Below are positions 32,317 through 44,945 of a stretch of DNA of 64,000 bases, piece by piece. This stretch comes from Ctenosaura bakeri (taxonomy: Eukaryota > Chordata > Lepidosauria > Squamata > Iguanidae). The notes under the pieces were generated by a model, which was given only the letters and a program-made list of their open reading frames with translations, did not search any database and was not told the DNA's origin. Within the stretch, counting starts at the first letter, position 1. Every line of letters begins with the position of its first letter. A program made the translations under genes and the position numbers. The stretch spans positions 310,001 to 374,000 of the forward strand of contig CAOLHI010000394.1 of NCBI GenBank assembly GCA_948474755.1, written 5' to 3'.

Positions 32317-33870
32317 TTCCTTGTACCCTGTTCAGCAGCTCAACAGGCCTTCACCGTATACGTACAGTAAGATTACGTAGTCTTTCTGAGTACAGGGCAG
32401 TTACAGAGCTGTACCTCTAGGTTACAAATCTGAAATTGAAATACAGAGTGCCAGTTCTTTTTAAATTACTTTTTTTAAAAAGTAGCCTGTTGCCAGTAAA
32501 TGCCAAAGAGGAAGTATCATTACTAAAGTTACTTCTAAAACAATCTATTTTTACTTTTCTAAAAAATAATAATTACTTTTTGTTACTTTAGAGGAAAAAA
32601 AATCCCAATGTTTGAAGGTGCTACAAAGTACGATTTTCTCTCATCCATACCATTGTAACTTCAATGCCCATAAAAAAGCATGAGAAACATGAGCCAGCAC
32701 TTGAATCGTGAGAGAGCCATCCTCCACAGTTTAGTGAGGCTGTACTCACAATTATAAAAGTAGTTAAATGTTACACACCATCAAAAAGGAATTGAAGTTA
32801 TTCCTTATAAGTTACAACAGTAAAGATTGTTGGGAAAGGAATTAATTCCAAGTAATTATTCATAATCAGATACTTTCAAGCTCTACTGCTAATACAAGAA
32901 AGAATAGATTAGTGCAATATAAGATTTTTTCCCCACCATGCTGTTTGTCTGTAAAGGATTGTTGATACATGCCAAAAGCACATTTTCATTGATGTTTGGA
33001 AACAAGTCATTTGTTTTGCATTTGTTTAAAAATAGTTTAGTAATTTACATCATAATACAATTTTGTGAACTTGCTGGCTGCAATTCATCTTGGAATGAGT
33101 CTTCAAAATCCCTAGCATATCATGTCTGTTATACAAATGTCAATATTATTGAAGTGTTCTCCCACAAAGGGAAAACACAGGCTCATCCACTGTGGCATTT
33201 CTGTATTATAAATGTCTGTGAACAGCCTCACTGAAGCACTATAATGCCTTCTGGGTTTGTTTACTTATATTGGTAGATCTGATTGAGCATGGTCACATTT
33301 GTTGAATACCCTCTGGGAGAAGGGAAAACCTGGGATAATCACATCTGGTAAAACAAGCATGCTGTTTGCAAAAGGTTCTTCACAAAAACTGAGCAATCTG
33401 AGAGCTGCATAGTGAATTCAAAGCCAGAATTCAGGTCACGAAGCTCAAATAATAAGCAGTGGAGTATCATATGTGATTCCATTCTGCCACTGAATGGACA
33501 GAAAATAAAAGATCACATTCCCAGATACAACAGGCAGTTTCCTCAATAAGATTACTGGACTGCTAGCTGTATCTTTTCTTAATCCAGTTTATTGTTTTAA
33601 AAATTGATCTTAAAAGAATTGTGTTTGACATTTGTATACCTGGTTTGTTCCAGTACACACAGCATAATCCAAAGGATATTAACTCAGGATTAAGTCATGC
33701 TGAATGCAGTGAAACTTACTTTCTTGCAAATGTATTTAGAACTGAAGTTTTAGGAGGCAATCCTACTAGCAGAGATAGACAAGGATCCAAGAGATATTTT
33801 GGCTCTTCTGCTGGTAGATCTGAGCCTACAAGAACAGTGTTACCATGTTGTATACTCAATGATATACACT
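32317..33870. other. Unassigned AT-rich intergenic sequence
   Basis: It has no convincing exon, RNA gene or repeat. Short open frames here have no family features. Confidence 0.5.
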
Positions 33871-33879
33871 TATAGCTGC

Positions 33880-34535
33880 ATGCCACATGGAAAGAGATGG
33901 TGTGCTTGAGCAGATGACATCAGCATGGCCAGGTCATGACTGCATGAGGATTAGCTGGAGGGCCCTGAATTAATGGGCCCGAGATTATCTTAGCAATGGC
34001 TGAAACTCAGAAATAATAGCCAGCAAGGCAGCTACAATGAGGCAATCAATGACCAATGACCTGTAACCTCTTCCGGCCACATTTTCCTTTTGTTTCCTCA
34101 CCTGTCCAGCCATTAAGAGGTTACCATGAACTCCATCAATGTTTCATCTCCTGAAGTCAAGACCATTAGCCCATTCCAGACGTCCTTTGCTCACTTTGCT
34201 GGAGATCCATTAACACCTTCCTTCATATTTAAACCGTGGCTCAGCCCCTTTGACTTTATGCTAGCACTTGACCATCATGCTACACCCCAGACTTTCATTC
34301 CTCCATGCTGCCCTTAAACTCTTGTGTTTGAGCCATCTCACCTCAGCTTTCTTCTCTTCAGGATTGGTAAATATTGCCCACTTCATCCTAACTCCTTGCT
34401 ATCCAACTTTTCCCTCCTTTCATCCTGTTAGCCTTGTATGGTCATGAGACTGCTTGAATCTTGTGTGTTTTTGTGATTTTCCCCCAATAAAACATTCTTT
34501 TGAACTTTTTGAACAACTGTGGTGTCTTACAGTTA
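33880..34535 (+). mobile_element. Candidate solo LTR
   Basis: This ~650-base block looks unlike its surroundings. It has a TATA-like atatttaaac near 34228, an AATAAA at 34486-34491, then a T-rich and G/T-rich stretch ending gtggtgtcttacagt. That order resembles the U3-R-U5 layout of a retroelement LTR. I could not fix TG...CA ends or a target duplication, no internal retroviral or Gypsy genes flank it, and no second copy exists in the window. Confidence 0.3.
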
Positions 34536-34777
34536 ATACTAGCATACACAGGCAAATAGGTCCTGTGGTTACACACACACACACCTTGCAGGCCTCCTTT
34601 GAGCTATAATTCCCCACCTTCCACAGAGGCATTGGGATTGTGAGTGGAGCCATGAGTCACCCACCTTTGGGGGTAACAACCAGTTGCATAGGGACGGGGA
34701 AGTGGAGGGGGTGGTTTGCCTCGGGCAGCAATGTTGTTGGGATGTCCTGGTCCATAGCCATGCCCCCCACACACTGG

Positions 34778-34850
34778 CCATGCCCCTGCATGCCCTGGCC
34801 ATGCCCCTGCATGCCCTGGCCATGCCCCTGCATGCCCTGGCCATGCCCCC
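34778..34850. repeat. 21-bp minisatellite, about 3.4 units
   Basis: The unit ccatgcccctgcatgccctgg begins at 34778, 34799 and 34820, with a partial fourth at 34841. Adjacent copies are identical. Open frames read as short peptide repeats in several frames and are artefacts. Confidence 0.95.
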
Positions 34851-36049
34851 TCCAGCCCCGCCCCCCAGTCCAAGCTCTGCCACTGGTAACAACAGCTATG
34901 CCTTCAGATTTTTCTCTCAGCTGAGAGCAGCTAACAACAAGGAATTTCTGCCATCAGAAGAGACTTCTAAATCTTTCCCCTTTAAAACCAGCAGATTTTT
35001 GAGCCAATATTATACCGCCCAGCTACAAACTATTTACCTGAGACAAAGCTCACTGAGAACAGTATGACATACATTATGATTGCACTGGAAATGTGAAAAT
35101 AAGATCTGCTCTTTTAGAACAGTTAAACATTTCTCATTGCTACTTCACTCAGCTATTAATTCCACAAATGAGCATGAATATCTAGTTGGGTATATGAATA
35201 ACAGAAGAAAGACAAACAACTTTAACAAATTCATGGAAGATTCCTATCTTGAAAACATCAGAGCAAATATATGAGATTTTTCTTCATTAATGAACAAATA
35301 CTGCCAATGTCTACCCACCTGGGTCACCTTTAATGCTTTTCAGTTAAGGTAATTGGTTGCTTCTTTAATAGCCTTGACTTCATCCTATGGAATCCTAGGA
35401 TTTTTTAGCATGGTGTGATACTTGGAATTCTCTGTTAGAGAATTTTAAATACCTTACAAAACTACACATCCAAGGATGATCTAGGATGGAGCCATGGCAG
35501 TTAAAATGGTATCAAATTGCTTAAAATTGTGTAGTGTGGAATAGGACAGAAGAAAAGATAGTCTTCTGCATAGGCCCAGTTATTTACCTATTACCTGTTA
35601 ACAAATGCATAACTGCCTCTGGTCTGAAAACCTTTTCCTAAACCAAAATATGTAGGGGAAACACATTACCCATTAAAGATGCGAGTTTAGTTGAAAAAGA
35701 CGTCATATTAGAAAAGTAGTGGGACTATAGTGTTAAGATCCAGTCCTGACTTAACATGCATTTGCTTTGAAACAACTTTACACACACAAGATTATAAAAA
35801 ACAAAAACCCAGCTGGCTTAAACAAAGGATTGGGTATATGTATAGAATTATATGTATAGAGATAGAGCTTTTTCATACTGTGAAGTGAATTCACATTACA
35901 TCAGGACTGAATTTTAACAACGCAGTGCTAAACCAGCATTTTGTTCACATACTGGCCAAACAGATACCCATGGAAATCCCATAAACAGGACACAAATGCA
36001 TCAGCACTATTTATCCCATGCTCCCCAGCATACTATCTCTCCCTTCCCA
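34851..36049. other. Intergenic sequence with a truncated foldback element
   Basis: A right-half relic of the 28936-type element occupies about 35360-35548, ending gtgtagtgtggaatagg. The rest is unassigned AT-rich DNA. Confidence 0.5.
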
Positions 36050-36291
36050 TGTGTATGTGCCTTCATGTCACCTGTCAACTTATGGTGACCTCATAAATTT
36101 CATAGGGTTTTCTTAGGCAAGGAATGCTCAAGGATGGCTTAGCCACTTGCTTCTTCTCAAATATAGCCTCCAGCACCTAATATTTGTTGGTAGTCTCCCA
36201 TCCCATCCAAGTCTCCCATCCCCGTACTAACCAGGTCTGACCCTGCATAGATCCCAAGATCAGGGATTTGGTGCTTTTAGGGTATTTAGGC
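36050..36291 (-). repeat. 5S-rRNA-derived SINE
   Basis: Read on plus it has gtgtatgtgccttcatgtcacctgtcaacttatgg, gggttttcttaggcaagg, and then the inverted 5S-like part (cccgtactaaccaggtctgaccctgc). It is near full length and its 5S region is diverged. Confidence 0.85.
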
Positions 36292-38482
36292 TCTCACTGT
36301 CTCTGCACTGGGGTGCATATTTACATGTCCATTGTAATGAATGCACAGTACACTTCAGAGGATGAATATCAGGTAGAGAGTAGAACCAGCTGCTGCGTTT
36401 GCCCCTACCCCCATTCTTTCTTGGTATAATTCACTTTTAAAAAGGTTGAGTGTGTTCAGGGGTAAAAAGTACCTTGCATAGGTTTGGAGCTTCCACCCTT
36501 ATTATTGTTCCACATATTTGAAGAGCTCATCTATCACTTTCTTCCTGATTGACCTCTGATAGAGAATTGCCTTGTCCTCTGGAATATTCAGATTAATCTG
36601 CCTGAGCTCAACTGAGTGGAATACAGAAAACTAGGAATAATCTTAACAGGCAATAATTTTGTATTAGGCCAAGCAAATATGTAGTTGTTGATCTTTAATT
36701 GTACATAATGAATACCTCGATTGATCAAGATAAAAAAGTTTTGATTATGGCTTGACCATTTTTTTCAAATGTTTACTTGGGTTGTTTGCTGTCCTGAACA
36801 GTGTGTGTGTGTGTGTACATCAGAAATGTGGATGAAAATGTCTAAAAGCAGGGAATATAGAAGAAGGGAACTGTGTTCTTATAGGGATGTTCTGTTTTCT
36901 TGGAACTCAAAACATGGTATTTTATTGCTGAAAAAAATCCTTCTCTGCTTCTGTTTAATGCAATCAGTGCTAATTGCCTTAGTGGTTTCAAGATCTTTGT
37001 GCATATCATCTTGCCATTTATAAAAACAAAACAAAAGCCAACTTGAAATGGGAAACCTTGCCTTACTGTAGTTTTTCTGCTAATCTTGCCCTCTCTTCCA
37101 ATCTTCATGCCTCAAAGACAAAACAAGAAGAACTCTACTTTTAAGGGATATATTTTTCACCACTGATGTGATAACATCATAAAGGCTAAATTGAAAAAAA
37201 CTGGTGAAATGCTTCTCAGGTGGTCTCATGCATTTTGTCCCATGGCCAGTAGATGGCAGCCAAATTACAGGCACCTAACTCATAACCTTGGACTTACAGT
37301 CAGTAATTATTGCAACACTTTGTGCACAAGATAAAAATCCTATCCTATATAAGACATGCTTTTCACTGTTGTAACAATCTCTTTAAAAATGTTATTGCAT
37401 TCATCTTTACAAAACAATATGAATGGCATCAATATTAATGGTGTGTTGTGTTGGTTAGCACAACAGATTGGTGCTGAGGAATGCAGTATGTACAGTTCAC
37501 ACTTGTCTTTGTTAGCTTGGTTTAATCACTTTCTCTCAGCCTCACAGAATAAAACTGGGGAAAAGTTCTAGTCCTTCAATTCCTTGGAAAAAAGGTCGGC
37601 TATAAATGTAACAAATGTGCATTTATTTCTACGTTTTTATCAATCCCATCATCCTCAGAAATGTGCAGACCCAAAAAGACACATAGGCCAGACTCATACT
37701 GGTGACATATGAAGACATAAACTGTGCATAAACATGCAAAGTGACATTTTTGGACAATGCAGAATGGATATATGTAGCTGATGTTGGCAAGAACATACCA
37801 TTGCAGGTGCACAATACTGCAACCTAGACTAGTACATCAATGTGCATTGAGCACATCATGATGTCTTTATGCATTGCACATGAGGTGACAGCTATGTACA
37901 TTCACCACTTCTCATATAATTGCACTATGATGATATTTTGTATAGGGATTGGTAGTGTTAGCTTAGCATAATTCCACCAGTGGATATTTATATGCTGAGA
38001 TGATGTAGATCTTGGCCCCAGAGTGGCAAAGCATCTCAAGCTAGCCTGACCTGGATTTTGGTTAATGAATTTGCCTGTGGTGTTCATTTTATGGACAGCA
38101 ATTAAATGGAAACAACTACATTGAACCTCATGAATCTGTCTACACCTTCAGGTGCACCACAAACATGCACAGTTCTCAATCAACTCAAAACAACCATAAA
38201 TAAAAGAAAGTGAATCTAACATACATAGAATAAGAATGAACCACAGGAAGTGCTTTACCAGACTTGAGCAGAGTTGATCAAAGTTTCCATTCTGTTTCTA
38301 GCATTAGCCAATTAAGTGCCTCTGGAAGTTCAAAGCAGCATATGAGGGTGACAGCTATTTCTTGCACATCAAGCACCAATGCACATTGGTCACTCTTGCT
38401 TGGTGTCCTGTTAGGGATCTTTGCCACTCATTAACAAGGTTTCTTAGTATAGTACCTAAGTATATGCAAAGTTACATAACTT
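36292..38482. other. Unassigned intergenic sequence
   Basis: This AT-rich stretch has a short (gt)n near 36800. I see no gene. Repeated short words around gcacatgaggtgac and gcacatcaagcacc near 37800-38400 suggest an unrecognised old repeat. Confidence 0.45.
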
Positions 38483-38483
38483 A

Positions 38484-39009
38484 GGCCCTTTCTGCACAAG
38501 GCAGTTAAAACGGGCCAAGGCGTCCTGGCACGGAGGTCGTCCGCACCTTGGATCAGACTAGATGCAGACTATTTAACTTAGTTCTCTACCTCAGCCCAAT
38601 CCAACCCGCCCCAAGTGGTCCTCCCCCACACTAAGTGAAGACAGGAAAAATCCGGTCTTTACATTTTCTGGAACGCGCCATTGTGTTCCTACTTACCTGT
38701 GCAGATGCGCAGGCTCGCACCGATGAGAGCCTGTGATCAGTGGAGGGCGGGCTGTGGGCATGGCCAGAATCAGTGGTTGGTCCACTCCCATGAAGACACT
38801 GGAAGCCGCCATTTTGAGCCAGAAACCACAGGAAGCCACCATTTTGAGCTGGAGCAGTGCAGATCTACAGACCTCGCATGCTCCGGTTCACCCTGCACTA
38901 ATGGAGGAGCCCTGCGGAAGAGGGTCAAGGGAAAGTCTGCGTTATTTTGGACCCAAGAAGAGCCGGTAAGTAACGGCACGGAGGGATTCACTCGCCTCGT
39001 GCAGAAAGG
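38484..39009 (+). mobile_element. TA-flanked non-autonomous DNA transposon (family 2)
   Basis: The ends ggccctttctgcacaagg and cctcgtgcagaaagg are inverted, and the left end is preceded by TA. The ~525-bp interior is GC-rich and shared, in opposite orientation, with 44984-45482 (tgatcagtggagggcgggctgtgg against cacagcccgtcctccgctgatca). It contains a 26-bp direct duplication around gccattttgagc. The 131-residue open frame inside is not conserved in the sister copy, so it is not taken as a gene. Confidence 0.82.
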
Positions 39010-39892
39010 TGGTGATAGAGGATTCTGGCAATTCTTAGAAGGTGAGAAGCTGTTTTCTCAAACAAACTTCAGATAGCATAATGCTTGCTACCTACTATAT
39101 ATCCACCTACTTGGGTGGAGGCTGAAGGGAAATGACATGCAATTGCAATGTATCCAGTGAAGGAGACAGATAGTAGGAGTGTTAGCAGCTGAACAGGAGG
39201 ATGCAAGGTCACTCTGGAAGATGAATAAGTGCTGTGTTAAATATTAGCACTGCCTGCACTGACCTTCTCTTTCCTGCTCAGTTTGTATGGCTAGAAATCA
39301 AGCTTTTACAGTCCCAAACATTCTCATAAATCTCCAGTGCTTTCTTTCTACAAGAGAACAGGCTAGGTAAAAAGCTGGCAGTTGGGACCTTCAGCTTGGG
39401 CTGTAAAACAGTATACTCTGTAAGAATATGCTTTTCTTTTCTTTTTTTTAAGATAGTGGAGGAGGGAAGAAAAGGAAAGAATTGGTTGAAGATGATTTTA
39501 ACTGCTAATTCAACCCATGAAACTAGAGGGCAAAAAAGTCAGATCAGAGACTCCACATTAGCTGTACCTAACAATTTGTTTATAAAAATAACTAAAAATA
39601 ACTAAAGCACCAGGAATGCAAAGAAGAAACACTACTCAGAGAGATGTTTTGTCAAGTTCACCATGATCTTTCATCTAGTATCAGATCACAGTCTCATGCT
39701 GATTGAAACAAATGTTTGTTTTGTTTTTGAGATTAGTCCTATTTAGGCTTTATTTATTGAAGGATTAAGAACAAATGATCCCGTCCCTTCCTGTGTTTGC
39801 CTCTTGATCTGGCACTGCTTACCCATCTTAATTGCAATTTTGGGTTGGCAGTATTGGTTGGCAGTGAAAAAAAAAGTGATTGATATTTATTG
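39010..39892. other. Unassigned intergenic sequence
   Basis: I see no recognisable gene or repeat. Confidence 0.45.
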
Positions 39893-40032
39893 CAAGAGGC
39901 TTAGCTTCGTTAGTCTTTTGAAGCAAAAATGACAACAGAAGACTCTTGTGGCACCTTCAAGACTAACAGATTTAACAGATTTATCATGGCAGAAGCTTTT
40001 GTGGACTAGAGGCTGTTTCATCAAATGCCTGA
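39893..40032 (-). repeat. Dispersed repeat (inverted relative of 17155-17365)
   Basis: It contains gactcttgtggcaccttcaagactaacag and atggcagaagcttttgtgg, the reverse complement of the 17155-17365 blocks. A direct-orientation fragment follows at 40200-40266 (gaaagcttacgccataattaa, then gccacaagactcc), making an inverted pair. Confidence 0.55.
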
Positions 40033-40266
40033 AGTGTTATCCTCAGCTGGCAGGCATGTATGTACACAATTATGAGTTTAGAAGAAAACATGGAACCAAA
40101 GGAACAATGTAAGCAAGGTGCTCTCTGAGATAAACTTTACACATGAATGATGACAGATTGGTTTTTGCACTTCATGATGTTTGACTTCATTGCTTATGTT
40201 TCCTTTCTTTCATGAAAGCTTACGCCATAATTAATCCATTAGTCTTGAACTGCCACAAGACTCCTT

Positions 40267-40992
40267 TGTTGTTGACACTCATTTCATAGCTGTTACCTGT
40301 ACTTGTGTGGATCTGATGCTGACAGTGTCTGGTTCTAAGCCCAGCATCTCAAAGGGTGTTCACAAAACCATACATGGACTTCTAGTTACGTCTGTTTTCT
40401 TTGGTGGGCTGTTTGTGTGGCCCACCATGGGCCCAGGGTACCCGCAGAACTTGCTTACTTATGGCACAGATACTAAAGATGAGCTGTATCCCATGGTTTC
40501 ATTCTGCTAACATAAGGTTTCTACCACTCATAGAAACTGTTTTTCCTTTTTGTTTTTCCAAATCCAATTCTTTGGCTCTTCCTATGCAAGGCACTCTGCA
40601 AGATATTCTGTATTTGACAACATGGCAGAAGAACTGAAACACTTCTTCAGGAGTTGAAGGAACAGGTGTTACTTGCACTCCATGTGCTTGAGATTCTACT
40701 AGCAGTTGTACAACCAGATCTTGTAATTTTTCTACTGGTCTAACATTTGGATGCAATGTTATTCAGGAGTTCTCTTGCATTCCTAGCACTTGTAATGTTA
40801 TTGTGGTAGAATAGAGGTGGTATGAGCAACACTTGGAGTCAGATGCTAATTCACTCCTGGTGCATGATTTTGCAGTGGGAAATAGTGCCAGGGATTGATG
40901 TACAGTCCTCCTTTCACAATCACAGGTTTCACCTTTGCCAATTTGATTATTTGTGAGGCACATGTGCCTCCCTTCCCCACTTCTCCTCCTCC
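40267..40992. other. Intergenic sequence, weak minus-strand open frame
   Basis: The minus strand has an 85-codon open frame at 40499-40756 without any motif I recognise. Nothing else stands out. I treat the region as non-coding. Confidence 0.4.
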
Positions 40993-41285
40993 CATTTCCT
41001 TACCTTTTGTCTTGGTGCACCTGCTTTCCTTCTCCACACCCAGGCAAAAGGTAAGGGAAGGGAGGTGGGAGCATTGCATGCAGAGAAGGAAGGCTTGCAT
41101 GTGCCTTTCTCAGCTCATTTCCTTGCTTTTTGTCCTGATGCAGAGAATGTGCATTGAGGCAAAGGAACGGGGGGAGGCACCACATGGAAAAGAAAGGCAC
41201 ACACTACCTCCATTCCTTTGCCATTTGGCCGAGCACAGAGAAGGAATGCTGTGTGCCAGGGCAAAATGCAAGGGAATGTGAGAGT
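40993..41285. repeat. Three degenerate hairpin-bearing tandem copies
   Basis: Starts at 40993 (catttccttaccttttg), 41116 (catttccttgctttttg) and 41211 (cattcctttgccatttgg) are each followed 35-50 bases later by a partial reverse complement (caaaaggtaaggg, gaggcaaaggaac, ggcaaaatgcaaggg). The three units are about 123, 95 and 75 bases long. Confidence 0.5.
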
Positions 41286-42761
41286 GAGGGGGAGTTATTT
41301 GCAGTTTTTCCACCTTCATGAGGATTCTGCTCCCTGAACCCTCACAAAAGTGGAGGGGCCATTACATATAGGGTTAGAAGTGAGGTGGTAAACTTCCAGC
41401 AGGTGGGCCAGATCCAGTCTGTGGGAATTCCCTGTCAGTCTCACTTTTTGTCCTTGCAGGGCATTTCTCTTCTTTTGCCAGCAAAATGCAAGAGAACCTT
41501 TTCCAACTTACCTCTGGTCACCATTATCAGCAAATCTGGAGGGCCAGAAGCCATTTCACACCCACCTGGGCAAAGTATGGACTGTACTGCCATCACAACA
41601 GGAAACAACTGTAAGGTAATTTCCAGTTTTGTTTTGTTTTTTTAATTCCCATTTGTAACAGTTTTCTTGAGGATAAAGAAAAATAAAGGTGCTGGGCCTG
41701 TGTCTTGTTTTAGAGCTTTATCACACCAGCCTGCTGTTTTGCATCAATTGTACTGTTTAAGGAAACAAAAACATACTGGTATAGAAACAATCACTACTGC
41801 ATAATTTCTGCAGTAACACTATTCTGCTGGTTTGGTGATGCACGTTCACCTCCCTTCTCCTGTCTGTGCTACCTAGCACATGTGCTATTTTTTTTTCCTT
41901 TGCACAATTTTGGCATGATGGGAGATTTCCTCCCCAGCTTACCAGATGCAGGATTTAGCTGTGCTGCCAAAGCTGTTCTTTCAACCCCAGCTCCTGTTGA
42001 GAAAAATGAGGGTGTCTCTGGCAGTCATTGCCAGCTGCTGGTGTTCCTCTCTCCCCCTCAACACAAGCTGTCCTCTGTGCTGAACATGCATTTAAGTACC
42101 GATTCAGTGCTCATTGCTGCGCAAGGCAGAACAATTCATCACAGACTCCAGCAGCACACTGTTTCAATAGCTGCCTCAGTGCAGCTTTAAAATGTTTTGA
42201 CTGCAGTGAGTACTCATGAGCAGCTAATTCAAGCAGATACTGTAAAAATTCAGGTTGTCTAAACGTTTCTCTGCAATAATGCTGCTCTGATTCATTCCAT
42301 CATGGGCCTGTCTCTAAACAAAATTCCTCATCCAACAAGGAAGTTATATGGTTATACATTATGATATTCATTGAAACATATTGGAACTCTTCTTCCACTG
42401 TCAGCAAGAGACCTTCTTATAGTGTTGCTTCATGAGGGAAAATATCCAGAGGTTGGAAATGTCACTATTGTGTTAGGGTGAGTGGGTGATATTGGTTCAG
42501 GGATTCTGGGATTTGTAGCCCAAGATCACAGTCTTCCTGAGCAGCATAAATATGCTGGCGTAGATGCTGGTGGCAGCAGCAGTTGGCAGTGTAGTGAGCA
42601 AAAGGACTGTGAGAAGTCCAGTGACTAGGGTGGGGGAAACAGCAGAGAAAGCCAACTCTTTTAGGAGAGAAAGCTGCCCTCTTGACTCTCAAACCACTTA
42701 AAGGTGAGGCCAGTTTTCTCTGGTGGTGGTAACAGCTTTCTATATCATCGCCCCCCTACCC
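41286..42761. other. Unassigned intergenic sequence
   Basis: It contains no recognised gene. Short open frames at 41385-42219 lack family motifs, splice context or codon structure. Confidence 0.45.
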
Positions 42762-42996
42762 CTGCATTTGTTTGCCTTCAAATTGTATCTAACTTATAGC
42801 AGCCCTAAGGCCAACCGATCGCAAGGTTTTCTTGGCAAGATTTGCTCAGAGGAAGGTTTGCCTTTGCCTTCCTCTAAAGGCTGAGAGAGTGCAGCCTGCC
42901 CAAAGTCAGTCAGTGAGTTTTCATGGCTGAGCAGAGATTTGAACCCTGTTCTCAATTCATAGTCCAACACACAAGCCATTACATCACACTGGCATA
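42762..42996 (-). repeat. tRNA-derived SINE (family B)
   Basis: It has tttgccttcaaattgtatctaactt, cttggcaagatttgctcagagg, ggctgagagagtgcag, and the inverted head agtccaacacacaagccatta. It is near full length. Confidence 0.86.
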
Positions 42997-43011
42997 GGGC
43001 TCCAATAAATG

Positions 43012-43085
43012 CCTTAGATCATGTTTGCTCAAGCTATCTTACGTGGGGCCCACCAGTAGCCCCCTCAATGTGCCAGGAAACAATA
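43012..43085 (-). mobile_element. hAT-like element fragment, inverted
   Basis: The words cagtagccccctcaatgtgcc and ggcccacc are the reverse complement of blocks in 28539-28738. The fragment lies between a SINE and a family 1 MITE. Confidence 0.45.
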
Positions 43086-43121
43086 CTATATTCAGGTCTA
43101 TTGGTTATAGCTGTTTTTATA

Positions 43122-43322
43122 GCCATTTCCACACTATACTGCTTTAGTACTATTACTCCACTTTCAACATCCCATGGAATCCTGGGGTTTTCAGTTTAGG
43201 GAGGGGCATTTAGAATTCTCAGCCAGAGAGCTCTTTGGCCTCAGTAAATGACAAACCCCAGAATTCTGCAGGCTGTTGCAAGTGGAATAATAGCACTATA
43301 ACAGTGTAGTGCAGAAATGGCT
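43122..43322. mobile_element. Palindromic TA-type MITE (family 1) with TA flanks
   Basis: TA at 43120-43121 and 43323-43324 brackets an element with ends gccatttccacactat and gtgtagtgcagaaatggc. The arms carry ctattactccactttcaaca and tgttgcaagtggaataatag. This copy best shows the TA target duplication. Confidence 0.86.
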
Positions 43323-43324
43323 TA

Positions 43325-44945
43325 TCTTTCCTGGAAACACTCTCCTTGGACTGGAGATAGCCTGCAGACTTGCACCAGAGCACAGACCAATTGGAGTATC
43401 ACTATTTTATGGGACGTTTTTACTGGCTCAAGGCACCAAAAGGATTGGAATCCCGAATAGTAACACTTCCAGGCTCTGAGAACATTAATGCTTCTTCACC
43501 ACTGACTGCATTTGCCTCTAATTTTATATTCCCTTGTTATCTTGTATGTCTCATTTTTTTTGGAATACTGGGACAGATATCTGAATTTTGTTAAGAAGTT
43601 ACACTTTTGTAATATGGAACTGACAACATTGTCCCATAGTTACATCAATGTATTAACAACTTTTGAAACAAAAGAATATTTTAAGTATGGTTCCTTGTGT
43701 AAAGAATATATCTCTTCTGAAGTAAGCTTGGCACTATACCTACGGGATCATTAGAAGCAGATCCATGTCATTAGGTTAGATGTTTTGTTTTATAAAATAC
43801 ATATAAATAAGGAAAAGAAGAAAAAACGAGAGAATTGGAAAACGAAGAAAAAAGAAGTGCAAATGTAAAATTCTGTGCGTAGACTTTAAATAAGGATGAC
43901 CATATGTCCAAATAAATATCCATATGAAAGATTTGTGTCAGGTATTCAGATGATGAAGGGTTGTGAAGTTCTCAGTCCATTGAAAAGTAGGCGGTAGGTA
44001 TCTTTTTTTTCAGTGCTGCAGTATAATTCATTTTAGACATAGGAGAAACAGGGACAAGCACTCCTTGCATTTGCAAAGCAAGCAGGAAGTGGGGAATACT
44101 TACTTTTGTAGGACAGTGCCTCTTAAGCTATCTAATATGAAGACCAGAAGGACTTTATTCCCAGTATGCCAGCAACTGGCCCCGCTTTGTGCCCACTGAT
44201 TGCAACCATTTCTTTCTTTCCTGAAATCTAGCAACAGACCAGCAGCCTATGTTGCTCTTGGACTCAGTGGTCCATGGAGCATTACTTTGAGTAGCGTTGT
44301 CACATTGTAGTGATCTGAGTCTAAAAGGAAACCCATTAATCTTCATCTTTTTCAGTGAGTTCTGAGCTATTTTCATAAGCATCTCAGCTTATGGTAGCTA
44401 TAAGAAAAACCTTTAGCCTGTGCCTAGGCAGCCCCAGCCACAACAGAATAATATATTTCTGTGATTATTGCTATCACTGTTAGTGGCACCAGCAGTAGCC
44501 ATCATCAACAATGATCCTGTTCACTAATTTCATGCATACAATCTTTTTGAAACCAAATCCTGTATAGGCTGTTCTCCTAGAAAATAAGTGGGAAGGTCCA
44601 GCATGATAGTGCCACAAATATAAAGACTGAATATGTTGCAATGACACATCTACAGGGGGAGCTGTTGGACTGAGAGCAGATACTATCACCACATTTAGTC
44701 GCACAGATCTGGAACATATCACTAACCAAATCCCCTTGGCCCCAAGTATACTTGGTATACCTATTATTATTGAGACAGCCTTTGCAGGACTGCTTCACAT
44801 GCTGTTATTCTTTCAAGAGAAAACATACTATGACAAGAGGAAGCGTGAAAGAGACTCATTCCTGTACAACTCTCAAGGATTTTTGAACATAACACAGTCA
44901 TACAACTTTATACAGCTAATATTTCATTATAGTAAATGGAACTGC
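43325..44945. other. Unassigned intergenic sequence
   Basis: It is AT-rich. Sequence at about 43440-43870, ending in gaaaagaagaaaaaacgag, has the feel of a LINE 3' end, but I cannot confirm it. No gene is seen. Confidence 0.4.

Noticed and set aside
34569..34892. Peptide-repeat frames (RACRGMA, GAWPGHA)
   Set aside because: They come from the 21-bp minisatellite read in several frames.
34684..35067. 127-codon plus-strand frame
   Set aside because: It begins in the minisatellite and continues into unassigned DNA with no domain.
38681..39076. 131-codon frame between the two CA genes
   Set aside because: It lies mostly inside the family 2 DNA transposon and is not conserved in the sister copy at 44984-45482.
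40499..40756. 85-codon minus-strand frame
   Set aside because: It reads smoothly but shows no motif, no neighbour frame and no splice context; chance is more likely.
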